This document shows positions 57,314 through 64,000 of a DNA stretch of 64,000 bases, piece after piece. The notes under the pieces are model-generated. The model was not told the DNA's origin and did no database searches. It worked only from the letters and a program-made list of their open reading frames with translations. The DNA is from Spirogloea muscicola (taxonomy: Eukaryota > Streptophyta > Zygnematophyceae > Spirogloeales > Spirogloeaceae), in NCBI GenBank assembly GCA_009602725.1, contig WELB01000011.1, positions 287,691 to 351,690 on the forward strand, given 5' to 3'. Position 1 is the first letter of the stretch. Each line of letters begins with the position of its first letter. Position numbers and translations under genes: made by a program.

Positions 57314-58144
57314 ATGGAGGCCACCACAGAGAAATCAGCTACCACGCCGATAAAACTGCTATGGATCAACCCGGTCACCACGTCCATGTACAACAAGCCC
57401 TTCTCCGACATGATTGCAAGAGTGAAGTCCCCTCATGTGGAGGTGCACGTTGTCTCGCTCCACCTGCCCGGGAAGAACATCACCAACCTCGAGTTCCGCG
57501 CCAGTGAAGCTGCCATCACTCAGCCCGTCCTTCACCTGGCGCACCACGCCGGCAAGAACGACTTCGACGGATGCGCCATCCCCTGCTTCTATGACACCGC
57601 CCTCAAGGAGGCGCGAGAGGTCTGCGGAGGTATGGTCGTCAGCGCCCCTTGCGAAGCCTCGCTCATCGCAATCACCGGCATCTGCAACCGTTTCTCTGTC
57701 ATCATCGGCGTCGAGAAATGGCAGGTCCAGATGGAAGACACCATTCGCGAATACGGATACGGGAACCGAGTCGTCTCCTTTGAAAAGCTCGGCCTGCATG
57801 TCGACGAATTCCAGATGGACCCGGAAGAGACGAGGAAGAGGATGAGGAAGGCGGTTGAAAGGGCCAAGGAGGCCGGGGCCGAGGCCGTCATTCTCGGATG
57901 CACAATCGAGTTCGGCTTCTACGCCACTCTCCAGGACGAGTATGGCATCCCTGTCATAGACGCCGCCTTCGCCTGCTACGTCGACTTGGAGCGCAAGGCG
58001 ATGAACAAAGCGCAATTCGGTTGGACAACGAGCGGAGTTGGCAGCTTGGAGCCACCGAGTGAGGAGGACATTGAGAAGAGTGGCATCTATGCCGGGGAGC
58101 CGCCAATTGATATAGAGAGTGTTGTCATAATTCCTCGGAAGTAG
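57314..58144 (+). CDS. Asp/Glu/hydantoin racemase-family protein, intronless
   Basis: A single 276-residue open frame starts MEATTEKSAT and ends VVIIPRK. It has the two catalytic cysteines of the family: Cys91 in AIPCFYDTALKEAREV and Cys196 in VILGCTIEFGF. They are 105 residues apart, the spacing of Cys76 and Cys181 in bacterial hydantoin racemase. The opening strand KLLWINPVTTSMYNK and the PVIDAAFA segment also fit HyuE-like proteins. The family uses two cysteines for cofactor-free racemisation. The substrate here cannot be told. It has no intron, whereas nearly all neighbours have many, and its third codon positions are strongly C/G. This suggests transfer from a bacterium or fungus, or retroposition. 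No targeting signal is apparent. Confidence 0.92.
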   Translation: MEATTEKSATTPIKLLWINPVTTSMYNKPFSDMIARVKSPHVEVHVVSLHLPGKNITNLEFRASEAAITQPVLHLAHHAGKNDFDGCAIPCFYDTALKEAREVCGGMVVSAPCEASLIAITGICNRFSVIIGVEKWQVQMEDTIREYGYGNRVVSFEKLGLHVDEFQMDPEETRKRMRKAVERAKEAGAEAVILGCTIEFGFYATLQDEYGIPVIDAAFACYVDLERKAMNKAQFGWTTSGVGSLEPPSEEDIEKSGIYAGEPPIDIESVVIIPRK

Positions 58145-58914
58145 GACAATGGGGCCACAGCAGCACTACTTAGCCTAGCTGGAAATCTTGTATATTTCAG
58201 AGTGTGATACTTCAATTCGTTCTTGTTCATCGAAGCCAGGGTTTTGTATTATTCGGATCTTAACATATATAAATTCAACAATGACCGATGTAACAAAGCC
58301 TGCTTAGTTCTCCAGATGCTGAAATCAATTCCTAGTGCAAAAATCTGATGCCTAGATGCCGTTTGAGCCCAATCACTGATCTGTGATGATCTTTGGTCTC
58401 TGTGCCAGACATCAGCACCATCAGCACCACCGGACCTCACCTGGCCAGTCAGCCCTTTGATGGACCATAACTTTGCTGGGTAGGTCACCAGCACAAACGG
58501 TCGCTCGATTGCTTTTCATATACAATCTGCAGCTTACTTCAACTGACACTAGCAGCAAGTTACTGGCGTCGTTCCTATCCAAAAGCTTCACCAAGCTCTT
58601 GTCGATTGTAGGAGCTATGAGTGGTGTGAACAGTGGGCAGGGATGTGTTGTGCTCACAACCTAAGGATAAGAGAAGCTCCTCATTGAAGCTCATGAGACA
58701 GGAGACAGAGATAGGAGATAGGAGACAGCAGTGAGCTCTTCCAAAGGGGGGAGCCGTCAAAAGATAGCCCAAAAACAATGGACAAGGTCCAAAGGGCTGA
58801 AAAACGCCAAAACCACACAGCTATGCAAGAGACTACAGACAGGAGTCCCATGATAGTTGTCACATTGAAAAACGTTTGCACTCCCGGATCATTTTGAAAT
58901 GGATTATAAGACTC
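58145..58914. other. Intergenic
   Basis: 3' flank of the racemase gene. A hairpin-like repeat piece lies at about 58738-58795 (AAAGGGGGGAGCCGTCAAAA, then ATGGACAAGGTCC). No gene is seen. Confidence 0.45.
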
Positions 58915-61205
58915 AAAGAGTGTATCAGCTGAGCATGCGCACCCCTGGTCAAATAAGGACATCGCAGCAGTATTTGCAGAAAACTATCAGCTAAGCACTA
59001 CCTTATCATTTGAGAAGTTGGTCATGTAGGAAACTCGGCCCTAGTATGAGCAGGCTCTCCTCCTCTACTCGAACGAGGTCAACACCACACATGCGAGCAC
59101 CCATGCACACCGCCTCCACAGCCAGACCATGGCAGCAATGACATTGTTACTGATGTCGGCACGTGGCAGGCCACCTCAATGTAGTTAAGCAGCAACGCTG
59201 CTGCTCCACTGGCATGAGCTTAAGTCGCTTTTTGCTTGCTCAAAGTACCCTTGCAGGCTCCTACTTGAGATAATGATCCATACATTGTCCAATCACCAGT
59301 ATGAACTGTCACTTGGCACTGCACTGCAAGGGGTTGACCCCATTGATTGAGACAAGTCTGTAAGGGAGTAGAGAACTCATCTACTTCCATCTTCAATAAC
59401 TGGCGGCCAATCTGCTCATCTGCACGTGGGCTGCAGTATCCACCATCGTGAGCAGCCAGCCGAGGCTTGGATATCTTGGCTCGATGAGGACAAACGTGCT
59501 GCTGGCCACCAACTTTCCATGTATCAAACATATTATTGGGCCCACTCCTTTTGAGTAGGAAACTTAGGCATCCAACCCCTGCTGCTACTACTCTCAGCTA
59601 CACTTTGCCTCATCTTGGACACAGAAAAGACGTAGTAGCTCTCTTCAACATTCTTCACTGTACAATCTGTGATTGGCCAAAGGAGGAACAACCATCCGGG
59701 TTAGAAGGCATTGCCCATAAGCATCCTTATCAGCTCCTATAATGCAGGCTTCAAATACCATATACATCAGCTGGAGGCTGGCCAGACCAATGCTGAAGAT
59801 AAACCATACATGAGGAGTGCCCAACAAGCAATCACCATATGCCAAGGCTTTGGTGCAAGGTGAAGGCATGCGAAGGCGCTAGACTATTGACATGCCCATG
59901 GAAATGCCTTTGCAAGCCAGCTAAGAGCCCGCCCAAGCCCGCGCAAGCAGTTGCTCACCGCTCAGAGCCTGTCGTCTGGGCGCACATTGAGCGAGGAGGT
60001 CAACCAGCTCCAGTAACTGGAAAAGCGTGGTGCGTGTTCATCGAACTAATAAATGCAATGCGACGATGATACCTGCGGCCGTCTTGTTGCAAACTTGGTC
60101 CTCTTCGCCTGCGTGGCTGCCTCAAGAGTAGCACTTGTGCACAAGAGCAGCAGCTCTATGAAATATCACGCACACTCAGCGAGGAGTGGGAGAAGTCTTT
60201 GTAGCTGAGCTGCCTACCATAGGCCCTGCTACATGAGCACGGTGCACATGGCATCGGCAATCCTGCGAGCAGCTCCAGAGGGGCCCATCCTTCGCGTCCC
60301 ATTGCTGGTTACTTGCTCCAGCAGGCTCTTGTCAGACAGGACTCTTGATATCACGCATGCCACCTCGCTCGGGCTTCGGCAGAAGAAGACCTGCAGGCAT
60401 TTAGCAACCAATGCTGCAGGCGGCTTACATGTACTCGCAGTAAATTACAAGGGATAAGAGAAGCTCAAAGTCAATCTGTATGATGTGGTCTTGCAAAGGC
60501 ACAATGTCTCAGCTGTAACCTTGGCCTTCATTGATGGTAAAGAAGGCATCTCCAGTGCAAGAAGAGGCTAACTAAGACAAGGCAGCTCTCCTGTCAATAA
60601 GCAGAGTAGTTACCGAAGAGCCTAAAAGGCGAGCCTGTGCTTCAGCGAAAGCAAATGTGAATTGTGGCCCGCATCCAGGAAGAGTGAAGGCTGGCTTGCC
60701 TAAACCAACCTGACAAAGGAAAATGCGTGTCTGATCTTGAGCTGCCTGCAGCATGTTGCTAAAGTATACTGCTTGTGGCATGCTCAGCACCCAATCGGAA
60801 GGTTTAAATGTGCAATGGGCGAGAGCAGACACACACACGCTGGATCAATGCTGCAAGGGGTTGCAATACATGGGTGCTCACAAGCTGCTCCGTGGCCGTG
60901 CCTGCCATTGCCAGGCCACCATCGGCGAGCTGGAGGCAGTCGCTGAAGCTTCCTTGACTGAGGACCAACACTGTCTCTGCGTGGTCCTCATGTGCGGCCT
61001 GACAGGAGCTCCTTGCGGCTTCAACCTAAACGTCAGCTCCAGAGAAGCCTGCTGCTGTCCAGGTCCACTGGCAAGTGAATGCCGATTTGTCTCGCCTTTC
61101 CTGTCACGGATTCCCTCAGATGTTGAAATGGCCCTGATGGCGTTACAGTGTCTGACGCTTTCAGGGCCCATAATCTTGACAGAAGTAGGATCACTGGCCA
61201 CCCCC
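58915..61205. repeat. Segmental duplication, copy B (partner 54168-56370)
   Basis: Same order and orientation as copy A. The part from 58915 to 60228 has no intact gene. It contains the YEQALLLYSNEVNTTHASTH block (about 59045-59110) without the signal-peptide exon that precedes copy A. The part from 60229 is the 3' end of the intact glycosyltransferase-like gene, which shows that B is the original location of that gene. Confidence 0.8.
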
Positions 61206-63541
61206 TTCGCTAAGTCGGACTGATCACCTCCAAAGCCACGTGCTTTTCCCGCTGATGGCTTGAACAGATTGTGTATAGCATGAATCTGAGAAGAGTTTCG
61301 AGCTGCAGCAGTGGAAGTTGCAGCCTCCCAAATGCTGCAGTCATCTGATCGCCAACTGTGCTCGGTGAGGACCTTGACAAGCCTGCCCATATCACCAGAA
61401 GGGGCCACAGGAACAAGAATGATGAGGCCTCTAGGTTGCAGCAGGTCCGCAGCCTCCATGACCACCTGGAGGAGCAGCTGGAAGTTGGCATATACCTGTC
61501 AAATGGCAGGTCAACCAATATTCCAGATCAAGTCATATCACATCACCTTCGTACCTCCGCTAGCTCTGCAATAGTAAATTCATGCCCCTTTGAGTAAAGC
61601 CATCTCTGACACACAATCTTAAACCGACAGCCTAGACTTAACTTGCAGATAATCCCATGATGAAGGTCCTCTGTACCTCCGGGGAGCGGGAGCCAGGAAG
61701 CAAGCAGAGGCAGGCAGCCTGGGACTTGTGCAGCATCTGGTGCCTTAAACTCCCTGTTGCAGCCAAGCCGTCCATCATGGGGTTACCAAGGTCTTTGACC
61801 TGTTCCATTGCCAACAGAGCACGCCATACATTCATCTTAGTGCCACCTTATCGTTCTATTCCTCCCAACTCACTAACTACGGGAGTCATAACCACTGCCC
61901 AACCTGGCTTCTTCGGCAGCTTACCTTGCTGTGAGCCTCAAGCGGAAGGGCCGCCTTTAAGGTCTCCGTAGTGAGGGTATCACGTGGCACAACCAGCCTG
62001 GTACAGTGCAGACTGCTCATGAGTCAAAGTATGTCCAGTTCTTATTTGCTGGCCATGACAGCATAAGGTTGCTGGCAAGCAAGCCATCAGTCATAAATTG
62101 AGGCACTTCGCTCAGCAGCTGCCTGTCACTACGCTAGCAGAGTTTGGTCAAGGTTGCAGATACTTGCATGCAATCTGCAGGTGCCATAAGCGCACGCTCC
62201 CATGGTAGATACACGCTGCTGGGAGACAGGAAAGCTTCCACTGCACATGAAAGATAGGCTCAAGTGACTCATTGCCAAGATTTTTGATTGCATCCAATTG
62301 GTACAAAGAAGAAGAACTTTCACATGTCGTGATGGCACTCTTTAATTGAAGAGACGAACTCTCAAGAGCAATAGCTATGGCTAACAATGCACTCAAGCTT
62401 GAGAGCAATGCGTGACTGTGATAGGGCCTTGGGCGTTACAGGGGCTCCTGGTCGACTGCTGCAAGAGCTCGCCACTGCTGCCTCGGATGTAGTACTCGCT
62501 CTTGGCAGTCCCCACGAAAGCATATCGCCCCTTGATGACAGCAGCACCCCGGTATTGTTGGCGTCGGGCACGGCTGGCCAACCATGCAAGAGCAAGGGGA
62601 AAGACATCTCCCACAGCCAGTATAAGCGCCGCCGGGTTCTCTTGCTTCCACCTCCTCACTGCACGCCACTGACAGGCAATTCCTTTGCTGCAGAGGCACA
62701 TTGTGCGCTGTTCACAGTTGGAGGACTAGGCGCAGGCGGGCAGGTGCTGGTCGTGAGGTCTTACTTGGCCTACTGTGAGGGCGAGTAGCCCGGCCTGCAC
62801 GTCACCCAGCAGCTGCTTCTGGTCCATGTAGAGAAACCTGAACGCCAACGAGAGCTGTGGTTGAGGGCCCTCTTCCTCTTCCTTTGACTTCACACTTCAC
62901 TTCACAATTGATGTAATAACTGCGACTGATAACAGCAAGTGAGCTGTCCAGGAGGAAGATACCCGCCGCTCGGCATAGCCTTGGTCGGGCCGACGATGGG
63001 CATTCCAGCGCGCAGATAAGCAGTGCCCTCTCCCACGAGCGGCAAGGCGCTGATGTGAATGGCCTGCCTCTTCTCCTTGGCCAGCTTCTGCGCACGACCA
63101 TGGCACACAGCCAAAGACCTCAGCGCCAGCACAAGATCAAGCGCTAGAGGAGACACGATGCGTCCCGCAATGACTATCGTTCGCCGGGGTCGCCACGACC
63201 TGCAACTCCTGTAGGACGCTGACCGCGATGGTGTCCTCCCCGTGGCCGTTGCTGAGGCACAGCAGCTGCAGCGTCTCCACATGCTCACGCTGCGCCTCGT
63301 TCTGCGCGCAGGAGCTCGAGTCAAGCCCGCTCGTAGTGACAGCCAGAGCCCTTTGGCCGGACGAGCGCCTCAGCACCGCCTGCTCATCGAAGCTGAGCCG
63401 GAGTGCTACTATTGAAGCAAGGACGCTCAAGCTGCACTTCACGCGCTTGAGTTGCCGCGAGGCCGCGTCAAGGTCATGGCCGCCTCGGAGAGCATCGGCG
63501 GCAGCGGCGGCGGCGGCGTCGGCGGGGGCGGCGGCGGCCAC
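60229..63541 (-). CDS. Lipid-A-disaccharide-synthase-like glycosyltransferase (cyanobacterial/plastid type)
   Basis: The first exons are clear: 63200-63541 (Ala-rich leader, then LLCLSNGHGEDTIAVSVLQE), 62963-63087 (ISALPLVGEGTAYLRAGMPI then VGPTKAMPSGG) and 62774-62837 (FLYMDQKQLLGDVQAGLLAL). Next comes a large exon starting at about 62668 (RRWKQENPAALILAVGDVFP, RYAFVGTAKSEYYIRG). Later blocks are VKDLGNPMMDGLA and CLCLLPGSRSPEVQ (about 61640-61810), LIILVPVAPSGDMGRLVKVL (about 61350-61440), LQLADGGLAMAGTATEQL (ending about 60886), VGLGKPAFTLPGCGPQFTFA (about 60600-60715) and the last exon with RMGPSGAARRIADAMCTVLM-stop. The order and motifs fit the LpxB-related family widespread in cyanobacteria and found in plants. 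Its reaction is not settled, probably glycosyl transfer to a lipid. The Ala-rich basic N-terminus could be a plastid transit peptide. Some middle exon edges were not resolved. Confidence 0.85.
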
Positions 63542-63667
63542 GGAGGGCAGTCAGCTAGAGCCTGGGTGCTCCCAAGTACCTCGAGGCCGTCCTTGAGCTC
63601 AGCGTCGAGGCCAGCAGCCGGTTCCAGGGCACCGCGGCCAGAGCCGCGGCAGCCATGCGCCGCTCGC

Positions 63668-64000
63668 TTAGGCAGGCTCGCAGCCGCCGCCGCCGCCGCC
63701 GCCGCCGCCATCGCCCGCAGGGCCGTCCAGAGCCAGCGTAGGGCCCCGCGGCTGTGCCCGACCAACTTCGCCGCTGAACCCGCCACCGCCAGGCTCGGCG
63801 GGCTTCCCGCCCAGCTCCGCCAGAAAGGACTGGTACTCATCGTCCATCTTGTGGCCACCGCCGCGCCCGCCGGCCCCGCCCTTGACGGGGCAGTCAATTG
63901 TTGGGTGCCCGCCATCGCCGCAGATACGACACAGCACGTCCGACTTGAAGGTAGAATGACGGGCGGGGCAGTTGTACTGCCGGTGGCCCGGCTCGCCGCA
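63668..64000 (-). CDS. SF1: Splicing factor 1 / branchpoint-binding protein, C-terminal end (partial)
   Basis: The frame is open from the window edge (64000) to a stop at 63668-63670. It starts inside one CCHC zinc knuckle ([12 protein letters not shown]). It continues [10 protein letters not shown], then a second knuckle ([15 protein letters not shown]), then [15 protein letters not shown], and ends in a Gly-rich tail. Two knuckles followed by a [13 protein letters not shown]-like segment are diagnostic of SF1/BBP, which binds the intron branch point in the early spliceosome. The KH domain and N-terminus lie beyond the window. The next gene on the same strand starts only about 126 bases downstream of its stop. 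Confidence 0.92.
   Translation of the reverse strand, partial: CGEPGHRQYNCPARHSTFKSDVLCRICGDGGHPTIDCPVKGGAGGRGGGHKMDDEYQSFLAELGGKPAEPGGGGFSGEVGRAQPRGPTLALDGPAGDGGGGGGGGGCEPA

Noticed and set aside
57359-58015. Minus-strand 218-residue open frame
   Set aside because: It is the antisense shadow of the racemase gene, which has the family's catalytic motifs on the plus strand.

Overview
The window looks like nuclear DNA from a streptophyte green alga, most likely a conjugating (zygnematophycean) alga. It encodes a GRAS-domain transcription factor (a family of land plants and their closest algal relatives), a plant RLCK-VII-type kinase with an N-terminal acylation signal, an ECA3-type endomembrane Ca2+/Mn2+ pump, an 18-segment-scale plant plastid S1 RNA-binding protein, and plastocyanin. 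Genes are intron-rich with short phase-0 exons, and some introns appear to begin with GC. The assembly is imperfect: a poly-G run opens the window, a 123-base poly-T run leads into a 490-base gap inside the GRAS gene, there is a 31-base gap near 50.85 kb, and there are single Ns near 32.36 and 54.03 kb.

Layout. 0.4-1.5 kb: complete three-exon gene for an uncharacterised 172-residue protein (+). 2.1-3.3 kb: a dense array of a hairpin-bearing dispersed repeat. 3.7-11.5 kb: three tandem copies of a DJ-1/PfpI-like gene (-): one intact six-exon gene (9982-11515), one frameshifted copy, one small remnant. 13.9-15.3 kb: ISCA2-type Fe-S assembly gene (-), divergent from the 13-exon plastid S1 protein gene (15.5-21.8 kb, +). 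24.2-28.3 kb: GRAS gene (+). 28.3-32.0 kb: repeats. 32.3-32.7 kb: plastocyanin (+). 35.6-45.2 kb: 33-exon ECA3-type pump (+). 48.0-50.6 kb: RLCK (-). 50.9-53 kb: more repeats, including one almost identical to a copy 20 kb away. 54.2-56.4 kb and 58.9-61.2 kb: a direct segmental duplication carrying the 3' part of a lipid-A-disaccharide-synthase-like gene. Between them lies an intronless Asp/Glu/hydantoin-racemase gene (57.3-58.1 kb). 60.2-63.5 kb: the full lipid-A-disaccharide-synthase-like gene (-). 63.7-64.0 kb: the 3' end of splicing factor SF1/BBP (-), cut by the window edge.

The genes do not form one pathway. They are an ordinary eukaryotic mixture of plastid function (plastocyanin, S1 protein, perhaps the LpxB-like glycosyltransferase), mitochondrial Fe-S assembly, endomembrane ion transport, signalling, transcription and splicing. 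The least explained component is a family of short dispersed repeats built around an imperfect or perfect GGGCTGG/CCAGCCC hairpin. It occurs at about thirty or more places in both orientations, in intergenic DNA, next to promoters and inside introns. Some copies are nearly identical and carry a short segment that seems to have diverged as protein-coding sequence.
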